Assembly (NCBI GenBank): GCA_025350445.1
Contig: JANXXV010000617.1
Coordinates: 1-16,941 of the forward strand
Direction: 5' to 3'
Source: Bryobacteraceae bacterium
GTDB taxonomy: Bacteria > Acidobacteriota > Terriglobia > Bryobacterales > Bryobacteraceae
Length of the DNA stretch: 16,941 nt
Below, piece after piece: positions 7,452-13,710 of this stretch. Each line of letters begins with the position of its first letter. Within the stretch, counting starts at the first letter, position 1. The notes beneath the pieces are model-generated. The model worked only from the letters and a program-made list of their open reading frames with translations, did no database searches and was not told where the DNA came from. Position numbers and translations under genes: made by a program.

Positions 7452-8579
7452 CTACGGCATATAAATGAGCATGATGTCGGTCGAAGATGTCTTACCGGCA
7501 CCGTCAGTAACAGTTAACGTCAGCGGGTATGTTCCGGCACCATTAACGAACTGGATGGTGGCCTTCGGATTGTCGGAAGTTTGCAGGATAGCGGGCACCT
7601 TGCCGCCGGGCTTGACCATGAAGAAATAGGTAAGCTTGCCAGAAGCGCTGGTAGATCCGCCGGCATCCAGCGTGATCATGGCCTGGTTTGTGGTGGTGGT
7701 GGAGGGATTCACCGATGCGTTGGTGATGTTAGCAGTGGAAACGCCATCAGACGATGTGTTGATTGTCCCGTTGAAGCCGTTGGGAAAGAATCCGCCGGAC
7801 GTGACGTTGGCCTTGAATCCGTAGACTAGAAACAGCACTTGGCCCGGTGTGCGGGTTTGCGTGAGACCGTTGCTGTCCACTGGAAAATACTTCGATCCGG
7901 ATGGGGGTGGCAGCACATCGGCCCCGTCGAGGAGCGATGTGGAGATGCCTAACCTGGCAATCTGCAAACGGATGTTGGCGGAGTGTGCAGATTCCACTTC
8001 AGCGATGCGTGCCGCGTAGCCGAGTATGCCCTTGTCCGAGATCAAAGGCGCGGCGCCGGCATAAGCGGTGACTCCGACATCTTCGAAAGATCGAGCCAAT
8101 TGCAGGAAGTCCGTGGTGGCGCCGAAACCGAATCCTAACGCGCCAAGGTTGATGGCCGGTTTCGCTACCGGTACCGCGCCTGCCGCCTTAAGTGCACCGC
8201 GAATGAGGGTGACATGAGCGCGCTCGTCGGCGGCAATCTGGTTCGCGATGTCTTTGGTGAAAATTGTTGTGTTATCCAGATTCACAAGTTGCCCGCCAGT
8301 GGTTGCGCCGGCGGTACCGCTTCCGTCGATACCGACTCCCATCTGGTCGATCGTCTTGCCGGTGGTGGCGACGGTATAGAATTCCGCCTCGAGGTATTCG
8401 AGGTTCAACGCGAAGTTCAGAATGTCCGCGTCGGTAAGGGTTGCGCTTTGGGCCTTGGCAAGCTGGACTCCGCTACCAACGGCGGTTACCGCCGCGCCCG
8501 CCATTGCGAGCTTGGTCAGAAATGAGCGCCGATTTGGCGACTCCGCAACTATTTCGTCTAGAACGTGTTTTTTGGCCAT
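7452..8579 (-). CDS. Tat-exported ferritin-like domain protein (PF13668 type) with C-terminal PKD-like domain
   Basis: 375 aa. The start at 8579 follows AGGAGG by 5 nt. The twin-arginine signal is SPNRRSFLTKLAMAGAA (Arg17-Arg18), cleaved after about AKA at 41-43. Residues 48-205 form a four-helix ferritin-like bundle: ALNLEYLEAEFY (Glu61, 64, 66), AADERAHVTLIRGAL (Glu119, His122), SFEDVGVTAYAG (Glu166) and IAEVESAHSANIR (Glu194, Glu196, His199). This E/ExxH arrangement is typical of di-iron or desiccation-associated Ferritin_2 proteins. A Gly-rich insert separates helices A and B (74-105). Residues 290-375 resemble a PKD/Ig-like strand domain ending in GTYPLTLTVTDGAG. Periplasmic or surface metal or oxidative-stress binding is inferred; no activity can be proven. 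It is monocistronic. An AT-rich stretch at 8685-8730 is the probable promoter region. Confidence 0.82.
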   Translation of the reverse strand: MAKKHVLDEIVAESPNRRSFLTKLAMAGAAVTAVGSGVQLAKAQSATLTDADILNFALNLEYLEAEFYTVATTGKTIDQMGVGIDGSGTAGATTGGQLVNLDNTTIFTKDIANQIAADERAHVTLIRGALKAAGAVPVAKPAINLGALGFGFGATTDFLQLARSFEDVGVTAYAGAAPLISDKGILGYAARIAEVESAHSANIRLQIARLGISTSLLDGADVLPPPSGSKYFPVDSNGLTQTRTPGQVLFLVYGFKANVTSGGFFPNGFNGTINTSSDGVSTANITNASVNPSTTTTNQAMITLDAGGSTSASGKLTYFFMVKPGGKVPAILQTSDNPKATIQFVNGAGTYPLTLTVTDGAGKTSSTDIMLIYMP

Positions 8580-8752
8580 TAGTGCCTCCTGAATGTGTAG
8601 GTTTCGTTCGCAAAGGCTAGATGCACTAGCATTGCTAATGATGTTACGTTACCCATCGCAGAGTTGGATCTCTCAGAGGCTCAATAATGTACAGCTTTAT
8701 TAATTTTTAAAATCTGATGAAAACAATGAAACACTTCAGCACGTCCCGCATC

Positions 8753-9547
8753 TTATTTGGAATCGAAATCGATCACAGTGTAAAGGCCAACGTGGGGAAT
8801 GCTGAACTCCGTGCCGCCGTCGCGGATGGTGAAGTCCTCTACCTTCGAATCGGAAGATTCATAGATGGAAACGCGCCGCACCACGTATGACCCTCGCAGG
8901 CGAATGCGTAATCCGTCGATGGGCCTCTTGCCATAATTAATGAGGTGGAGCTTCCAGTGGCCGCTGTCGCCGGTGAGATTGGCCAGTACCACCGCACTGC
9001 CGTAAATGCGGATGAGCCGTTTTTCATCAGTGAGCTTCTCCCTGACCTCGGCTGCGAAATCCAGGGGATTGGCGATGGACTTGCCTGCGTTGATATTCAG
9101 ATCGGCCTTGGGGTCCGGCGCGGTTACGATGCGATACAGCAGATTTTTCCGGTGAAGCAGATTGAGACCTTCACCGGCCTGGGCGGAACCATCGTCCATT
9201 ACGGCGATGTTGCCTAACTGCGGCCCGGCGGGACCCACCTGGTGCAGGAACGCATTCATTTTCGTGTACGCGTCCGCTTCCTCCGGTGCAACCTTTACGA
9301 TGGCATCGGCGTCATAGGCGTGAGCTTCGGCCATGGCCAATTCCGCCGCGCCTTTGGGCAAGTCGTAGTACACTTTTCTGCCGGGGCTGCGCTGGATAAG
9401 CCAGCCGTTTGCGATGACCCATGGCGCTGTTGTTGCCGATGCGACGTTCATTCTGTACTGTACGGCCGGCACTGAAAGCTTTACCGCTCCCGAAACGTCC
9501 TGGTCTTTGAAAAGCAGGATAGTGGCGAGAAAGAAGGGCAGCATCAC
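8753..9547 (-). CDS. Unknown secreted protein coupled to the DUF362 gene
   Basis: 264 aa. I do not recognise a named family. MMLPFFLATILLF is a short signal or anchor sequence. The middle contains alpha/beta-like sequence (PKGAAELAMAEAHAYDADAI and GPQLGNIAVMDDG). The last 90 residues form a beta-rich domain, SAVVLANLTGDSGHWKLHLI, NYGKRPIDGLRIRLRG and PHVGLYTVIDFD, resembling the accessory beta-sandwich domains at the C-terminus of some glycoside hydrolases (weak resemblance). The GTG at 9547 overlaps the upstream stop by 4 bp, and the following ATG at 9544 overlaps it by one base, so either start implies translational coupling with the DUF362 gene. A shared extracytoplasmic job with that protein is inferred from this coupling only. 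Confidence 0.65.
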   Translation of the reverse strand: MMLPFFLATILLFKDQDVSGAVKLSVPAVQYRMNVASATTAPWVIANGWLIQRSPGRKVYYDLPKGAAELAMAEAHAYDADAIVKVAPEEADAYTKMNAFLHQVGPAGPQLGNIAVMDDGSAQAGEGLNLLHRKNLLYRIVTAPDPKADLNINAGKSIANPLDFAAEVREKLTDEKRLIRIYGSAVVLANLTGDSGHWKLHLINYGKRPIDGLRIRLRGSYVVRRVSIYESSDSKVEDFTIRDGGTEFSIPHVGLYTVIDFDSK

Positions 9548-10656
9548 AGTTCGAACTCTTGCAGTCGAATCTTCTTAACGTCGTACTCGCCGAGCCCCAA
9601 TCCAGCGGCGTATTCGATATGACCGGGTTCGCGGATGAACTGATTCTTATTAGGGTCGGTGGAGCGCGAAGTAATGATTTGGTCTCGCGAGCGGTCCCAT
9701 ACGGATCTGGCGTGTTCGGCTTTACGCTTGTTCTCGATCACGTCAATCAGCAACCGGTCCATGGCAACCATGTCCGTACCGAACATCATTTTCTTCGGGA
9801 AGAAGCCGTACTCGGACTTCAACTGGAACGGTCCGCCGTGCCAAATTCCTTTTAGACCGTCCATGATGTTGAGCACCGTTTTGGATTTCAACGGTTCCAT
9901 GGATGCCAGCGTGCCAATGAAGGTCTTGGTGTTCGTCTTCTCATGGGCGTGAGAACGTGCGACGTTACTGAAATTTCCGTAGGCGATGTTCTTCAGACAA
10001 CCGGTGACTCCGGCCGCGCCGTGATCCTTCATGTTGGGCACGTTGATAATCTTGGTAAACTTCCCGCTCACCAGCCGCACCAGGTTCGACCTGGTGTCTT
10101 CTTCGCCGAAGAAATTCACTTCCACGTAGGTTTCGGGATCGTAGTTGCGAATCGATCCGCGCGACATTTCCACCGCCTGAATGTTCACTTTCCGATCGAG
10201 ATACTTTCCGTAGTTCACCGATTCGAGCTGATCGGGAAAGCGCTCATAGATGAAGATCTGGTCCGGCTTCACACCCACTGCGAGCAGATTGCGCACGATG
10301 TCGGCCACTACTACCGGATGCGACATGATTTTCGGCGCGCCCGAGCAATTAACTTTGATGCCCACTACGTCCGAAGGAGTGAAGAACCGCTTCCACGCGG
10401 CGGCGGGGTTCGCTTCGCCGGTAAGTGCGGTCATGCCGCGCTCGATCATCTGGCGGACGGTTTGCGGGTCAACCTTCTCCGTAGCCTCGTCAATCGACTT
10501 CGCCGCATGGACGGAAACCACGTTTGCCGGGAATCCCTTGTAGGGGTGCGGCTGATAGCCGCTTACCGATCTATATTTCGGAACATCACCGGTGACGCCG
10601 GCCAGAGCGGCGGGCGCCGCGGCGGTCCACTGCAAGAATGCCCGTCGTTGCATCAT
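9544..10656 (-). CDS. Tat-exported DUF362 domain protein
   Basis: 370 aa. MMQRRAFLQWTAAAPAALAG is a Tat signal (Arg4-Arg5). The body matches the DUF362 family: SDVVGIKVNCSGAP near 94-107, MSHPVVVADIVRNLLAVGV, IFIYERF, GKFTKIINVPNMKDHGAAGV, TGCLKNIAYGN and VLNIMDGLKGIWHGGPF, then FGTDMVAMDRLLIDVI. DUF362 proteins are often fused or linked to iron-sulfur proteins, but no CxxCxxC cluster motif is present here. Biochemical function is unknown. It is the first gene of a two-gene operon with the 264-aa protein. Its start codon is 13 bp from that of the divergent RidA gene, and no Shine-Dalgarno precedes it (AT-rich leader), so its promoter must lie inside the RidA gene. Confidence 0.82.
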   Translation of the reverse strand: MMQRRAFLQWTAAAPAALAGVTGDVPKYRSVSGYQPHPYKGFPANVVSVHAAKSIDEATEKVDPQTVRQMIERGMTALTGEANPAAAWKRFFTPSDVVGIKVNCSGAPKIMSHPVVVADIVRNLLAVGVKPDQIFIYERFPDQLESVNYGKYLDRKVNIQAVEMSRGSIRNYDPETYVEVNFFGEEDTRSNLVRLVSGKFTKIINVPNMKDHGAAGVTGCLKNIAYGNFSNVARSHAHEKTNTKTFIGTLASMEPLKSKTVLNIMDGLKGIWHGGPFQLKSEYGFFPKKMMFGTDMVAMDRLLIDVIENKRKAEHARSVWDRSRDQIITSRSTDPNKNQFIREPGHIEYAAGLGLGEYDVKKIRLQEFEL

Positions 10657-10672
10657 AATTAATCATAATATG
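10653..10672. promoter_or_regulatory. Divergent start region with overlapping candidate -10 boxes
   Basis: The two start codons (10656 minus, 10670 plus) are separated by 13 bp of pure A/T except one C. CATAAT at 10654-10659 could be the -10 of the RidA gene, with transcription starting near 10666. On the other strand TATTAT at 10670-10665 could be the -10 of the DUF362 gene, starting near 10658. Each box overlaps the other gene's start codon. Neither has a good -35, and neither gene has a ribosome site, so short or leaderless transcripts are possible. Inference from consensus only. Confidence 0.35.
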
Positions 10673-11113
10673 ACCAACAACAGACGTACCCTGCTGAAGA
10701 CTGCGGTCGGCATGGCCGCCGCTGCCGGCGCCGCGCAAGCGCAGACCGGACCCACGAAGAAAGTGCACTACCGGAACGGGAAACCGAAGAGTACACCGCT
10801 GTTTTCGGGTGCGGTTTCGTTCGGCAACCTGCTGTTCATCGCCGGAAAAGGAGCGCATGTCCCGGGTGACATCAAGTCGCACACGAAGATTGTTCTGGAT
10901 GAAGTACAGAAGGAACTGGAGAACGCCGGTTCCTCCATGGAGAAGGTGCTGAAGTGCAGCGTCTTTTTGAACGATCTGAAGGACTACAAAGGAATGAATG
11001 AGGTGTTCATGGGGCGCTTCGGCGAGAATCCGCCGGTGCGGACGACGATTGCGGCAGCGGGCGGAATTCCAGGCGACTCGCTTGTGGAAATCGACGTGAT
11101 CGCCTATATATAA
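10670..11113 (+). CDS. Tat-exported RidA/YjgF-family protein
   Basis: 147 aa. The start at 10670 gives MTNNRRTLLKTAVGMAAAAG with Arg5-Arg6, a Tat signal ending near AQAQ. Upstream in-frame starts would only add sequence antisense to the DUF362 gene. The mature part is a single RidA domain: LFSGAVSFGNLLFIAGKGAH, DEVQKELENAGSSMEKVLKC, SVFLNDLKDYKGMNEVF, and the signature PPVRTTIAAAGGIPGDSLVE followed by IDVIAYI, keeping the Arg and Glu that bind the imine/enamine carboxylate in deaminating RidA proteins. Family members hydrolyse reactive enamines in the cytosol; export makes a different substrate likely. Divergent from the DUF362 operon. Its 3' end overlaps nadD tail to tail by 10 bp. Confidence 0.87.
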   Translation: MTNNRRTLLKTAVGMAAAAGAAQAQTGPTKKVHYRNGKPKSTPLFSGAVSFGNLLFIAGKGAHVPGDIKSHTKIVLDEVQKELENAGSSMEKVLKCSVFLNDLKDYKGMNEVFMGRFGENPPVRTTIAAAGGIPGDSLVEIDVIAYI

Positions 11114-11667
11114 AGCCCTTTGGCGCGAATGTAGGCGAATACGTTTTCCGGCAGTTCGGCGGGAGCGGCGCCTTCGGCGAGTTCCCGCCGGATGGCCGAA
11201 GAGGAAACTTCCAAGACCAGTGTGTCCAGCCGGAGTACGCGTGCGCCGGACGGAATTGCGTAGTCGGGGCCGGGCCTCCCGACGACGATGAAATCCACCG
11301 ATCGGATGACGTCGGCTGCGCGGCGCCAGGTGAGAATTTCGGCGAAGGCGTCGGTTCCGATGATGAAGTAAAGCGGATCGGCCGCGGGAAGGCGACGCCG
11401 CAAGCGCTCGATCGTATCGATGGAGTAACTCTTGCCGCTGCCCGACTCGATGTCCGACGCTTCAAACAAGGGCTCGCCTTCACAGGCCAGTTGAACCATT
11501 CGCAGACGGTCTTCGTACGGCGTTCCGGCGTCGGGCTTGTGCGGGGGATGCGCCGCGGGAACGAAGAGCACGCGGTCGAGCCCGAATTGATTCACTGCCT
11601 CGCGGGCCACGGTGAGATGGGCGCGGTGGATGGGGTCGAACGTTCCTCCGAAGATCGCGGTCTTCAA
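11104..11667 (-). CDS. nadD: Nicotinate-nucleotide adenylyltransferase
   Basis: The enzyme adenylates nicotinate mononucleotide with ATP in NAD biosynthesis, in the cytoplasm. The N-terminal motif KTAIFGGTFDPIHRAHL is the nucleotidyltransferase signature (usual GGTFDPxHxGH, here with Ala for the second Gly). FVPAAHPPHKPD is the NMN-site loop, YFIIGTDAFAEILTW follows, and SSSAIRREL is the SSTxIR ATP-binding motif near the end. Starting at the TTG at 11667 gives 187 aa with the core motif at residue 2, as in most family members. An upstream ATG at 11775 would add 36 unrelated residues. I prefer TTG, although its ribosome site (CCGGAA) is weak. The stop lies inside the end of the convergent RidA gene. 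Confidence 0.88.
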   Translation of the reverse strand: MKTAIFGGTFDPIHRAHLTVAREAVNQFGLDRVLFVPAAHPPHKPDAGTPYEDRLRMVQLACEGEPLFEASDIESGSGKSYSIDTIERLRRRLPAADPLYFIIGTDAFAEILTWRRAADVIRSVDFIVVGRPGPDYAIPSGARVLRLDTLVLEVSSSAIRRELAEGAAPAELPENVFAYIRAKGLYI

Positions 11668-11850
11668 TTCCGGATACTTCCGGCTCGCGGAGAAGTTTGT
11701 TGTGACAGTAATGTGAATTGAGTCGCCATGGCACAGCATCGCACATCGGCCGCCGGAGTTGCAGTGAATGAGCACAGGGCCGCCGAATTGACTGGAAAGT
11801 TCGAATCCCGCGGTTCCGCACGCCGCAACGTCAATCGGAGGCTGCCGGCG

Positions 11851-11880
11851 GGCCGCCCATGAGCGCCGATGGACGCGGAT
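11851..11880 (+). repeat. Dispersed 30-bp repeat, copy 2
   Basis: Matches 762-791 at 25 of 30 positions in the same orientation, with the three-decamer structure preserved (GGCCGCCCAT, GAGCGCCGAT, GGACGCGGAT). Directly after it, 11884-11896 is TAGTGTATTGTCC, whose exact reverse complement occurs at 845-857 beside copy 1. Confidence 0.55.
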
Positions 11881-11937
11881 ATTTAGTGTATTGTCCGGTG
11901 TGAGAGCCGACCAAGTTCGCGGGAATGGATCCCGGGA

Positions 11938-11953
11938 CCCGCGCCGGCGCGGG
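11938..11953. repeat. Perfect 16-bp GC palindrome
   Basis: CCCGCGCCGGCGCGGG is fully self-complementary and sits 139 bp upstream of the blaI-like start codon. It could form a cruciform or bind a dimeric protein. It has no T-run, so it is not a standard terminator. Confidence 0.35.
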
Positions 11954-12041
11954 CGGCCGCCCCATAGACTGGCTTTGAGCCTCGTTATCGAGATTCCAGG
12001 AGAGGACGGGATGTTCGATTCGCGGCGCGGCTACTTTTCGA

Positions 12042-12070
12042 TTGACATACGAAGCCCTTCGTATTAGGAT
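12042..12070 (+). promoter_or_regulatory. Promoter of the blaI-like operon with built-in operator
   Basis: TTGACA at 12042-12047 is a perfect -35. After exactly 17 bp comes TAGGAT (12065-12070), an acceptable -10. The spacer plus the last -35 base is the perfect inverted repeat ATACGAAGCCCTTCGTAT (12047-12064, 8-bp arms, 2-bp centre). BlaI/MecI repressors are winged-helix dimers that bind such dyads over their own promoters, so autorepression is the natural reading. Transcription would start at about 12077, the A of the ATG, suggesting a leaderless message. Alternatively AGGA within TAGGAT could serve as a ribosome site from an upstream promoter. Confidence 0.65.
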
Positions 12071-12076
12071 TTCCTC

Positions 12077-12466
12077 ATGGGACGTCATATTCCGCCGAGA
12101 CCCACCGATTCCGAGCTTGAAATTTTGCGCGTGCTTTGGAACCGCGGGCCGTCCACGGTGCGCGATGTCTTCGACGATTTGAATCAGTCGAAGCCGACCG
12201 GTTACACCACTGTGCTGAAGCTGATGCAGATCATGGCCGAGAAGAAGCTGGTGCGCCGCGACGAGCGGCAGCGCGCTCACGTTTATGAGGCGCGCTTGCC
12301 GCAGGAGCAGACGCAGAACCAACTTGTGGGCGACCTGCTGAACCGCGCCTTTGGCGGTTCGGCTTCGCGGTTGGTGATGCGTGCGCTTTCCAGCACGAAG
12401 ACGTCGGCGCAGGACCTGGTGGAAATTCGACGGATGATCGACGACATGGAGGACCGTGGCAAATGA
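12077..12466 (+). CDS. BlaI/MecI/CopY-family transcriptional repressor
   Basis: 129 aa. The protein is a winged-helix dimer expected to repress its own operon and unlinked targets. PTDSELEILRVLWNRGPSTV (9-28) is helix 1 and the start of the HTH, KPTGYTTVLKLMQIMAEKKL contains the recognition helix (the family's xxYTTVxTxLxxLxxKG), and VRRDERQRAHVYEA is the beta wing. The C-terminal 50 residues (VGDLLNRAFGGSASRLVMRA and following) match the dimerisation region, where BlaR1-type peptidases cleave the repressor. The stop overlaps the start of the M56 gene by 4 bp (ATGA), the classic blaI-blaR arrangement. A palindromic operator lies in its promoter spacer. No beta-lactamase is nearby, so the regulated function is unknown. 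Confidence 0.9.
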   Translation: MGRHIPPRPTDSELEILRVLWNRGPSTVRDVFDDLNQSKPTGYTTVLKLMQIMAEKKLVRRDERQRAHVYEARLPQEQTQNQLVGDLLNRAFGGSASRLVMRALSSTKTSAQDLVEIRRMIDDMEDRGK

Positions 12467-13710
12467 GATTTACAAATGCGCTTGGTTGGACTCTTATTCA
12501 TTTCGTTTGGGAAGGCATTTTCATCGCCGCGCTATTCGCGATAAGCCAGGGGATGTTACGGCGAGCCTCTGCGAACCTGCGCTACCTGGTGGGCTGCGGC
12601 GCGATGCTGCTGATGCTTGCGACACCGCTGGCGACACTGGTTGGACTCGCCGGACAAGCCGCGGAAGGCGCCGGAAATATGGGCGCTGGAGCTACGCGCG
12701 GCACAAATACCGCCGACTTGTTTCCGGTATTGATTGGAGTCTGGCTGGCGGGAGTCGTCCTGTTATCGGTCTGGTCGGCCGGCGGCTGGGTGGTGGCACA
12801 GCGGCTGAGAAGACAGAGCCGCAGGCTGATGTCCGCGGAATGGCAATCGAGAGTTGCGGGGCTCCGCGTTCGAGTGGGCGTCACGCGGACGGTGCGGGTT
12901 TTTCAAACAGCGCTTACCGGCGTGCCGATGGTGGTGGGCTGGCTTCGTCCGGTGATTCTGGTGCCGGCCTGCGCGTTGGCGAACCTGAATATTTTGCAGT
13001 TGGAAGCACTGCTGGCGCACGAGCTGGCGCACATCCGGCGGCGCGATTATCTGGTCAATCTGGTACAGACCGCAATTGAAACGCTGCTGTTCTATCATCC
13101 GGCGGTGTGGTGGCTGGGGAACCGGATTCGCGACGAGAGGGAGAATTGTTGCGACGATATCGCCCTGGCGGTTTGCGGCAGCACATTCATCTATGCCAGT
13201 GCATTGGCGAACCTGGAAGAAAGCCGGGCTGCCGGAATCCGCATGGCGATGGCGGCGTCGAACGGGTCGCTGCTGAATCGCATCCGGCGGCTGACGCGCA
13301 ACCCGCGACACCCGCCCGCCAGTGCGCCTGGTTGGCTGATTGCGCTTGCCATCAGCTTCGGCATCACCATGCTTCTCTCCGGTTCCGTGCCCCGCGCGCC
13401 GGCCAAGGAAAGGCCGATTCAGGGCGGAGGTTTCGTGGCGGGAATTGCCGCGGCAGGCTACTCGGGCATCGGCGTGGATGAGATTATCGCTCTTAAGGAA
13501 CATGGCGTATCGCCCGAATATATTATGTCGATCGCCCGATCGGCCGTTGGTAAACCTTCTCCGCAAGAACTGATCCAACTGCACGACAATGGGGTGAATT
13601 TGGAACATATTGAACGGGCGCGCGCCCTGGGTCTGGAAAGCCTGCCGGTCGTTCGGCTGCTGCAACTCAAACAGTCCGGGGTTTTGTCGGGACGGAGGAA
13701 CGGGCAATGA
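12463..13710 (+). CDS. M56-family (BlaR1-like) membrane metallopeptidase with C-terminal HGV repeats in place of a sensor domain
   Basis: 415 aa, preceded by GGAGGA at 9 nt. Membrane helices are predicted at about 10-29, 41-64, 88-112 and 291-308. Between helices 3 and 4 lies the cytoplasmic protease: LLAHELAHIRRRD with the zinc motif HExxH at 186-190 and the downstream RDERENCCDD (223-232), the family's third-ligand region. In BlaR1 and MecR1 the segment after helix 4 is an outside penicillin-binding sensor. Here it is only about 105 residues long and contains degenerate copies of a repeat: GVDEIIALKEHGVSPEYI (337-354), SPQELIQLHDNGVNLEHI (375-392) and VVRLLQLKQSGV (396-407). The same repeat fills the next gene. 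Known family role: proteolytic inactivation of the partner repressor on signal. Coupled by 4-bp overlaps to both neighbours. Confidence 0.88.
   Translation: MRFTNALGWTLIHFVWEGIFIAALFAISQGMLRRASANLRYLVGCGAMLLMLATPLATLVGLAGQAAEGAGNMGAGATRGTNTADLFPVLIGVWLAGVVLLSVWSAGGWVVAQRLRRQSRRLMSAEWQSRVAGLRVRVGVTRTVRVFQTALTGVPMVVGWLRPVILVPACALANLNILQLEALLAHELAHIRRRDYLVNLVQTAIETLLFYHPAVWWLGNRIRDERENCCDDIALAVCGSTFIYASALANLEESRAAGIRMAMAASNGSLLNRIRRLTRNPRHPPASAPGWLIALAISFGITMLLSGSVPRAPAKERPIQGGGFVAGIAAAGYSGIGVDEIIALKEHGVSPEYIMSIARSAVGKPSPQELIQLHDNGVNLEHIERARALGLESLPVVRLLQLKQSGVLSGRRNGQ
13460..13690 (+). repeat. Degenerate HGV repeats at the end of the M56 peptidase
   Basis: About two and a half units with the pattern D-E-[IL]-I-x-L-x-x-x-G-V-x-x-x-[YH]-I lie after the fourth membrane helix. 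They are more diverged than those in the next gene and are the clearest sequence link between the two proteins. Confidence 0.6.

Larger units (their letters stand above)
11668..12041. other. Non-coding interval between divergent nadD and blaI-like genes
   Basis: About 370 bp without a supported gene. It holds the second copy of the dispersed repeat (11851-11880), the inverted 13-mer (11884-11896) and a perfect 16-bp GC palindrome at 11938-11953. If nadD began at the distal ATG, the interval would shrink to 11776-12041. No clear nadD promoter was identified. Confidence 0.5.

Noticed and set aside
9943..10662. 239-codon plus-strand frame over the DUF362 gene
   Set aside because: Antisense shadow of a recognised gene; His/Arg-rich translation without domains.
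12763..13707. 314-codon minus-strand frame over the M56 peptidase
   Set aside because: Antisense to the HExxH-containing gene; composition rich in His, Gln, Arg and Pro is typical of a mirror frame.
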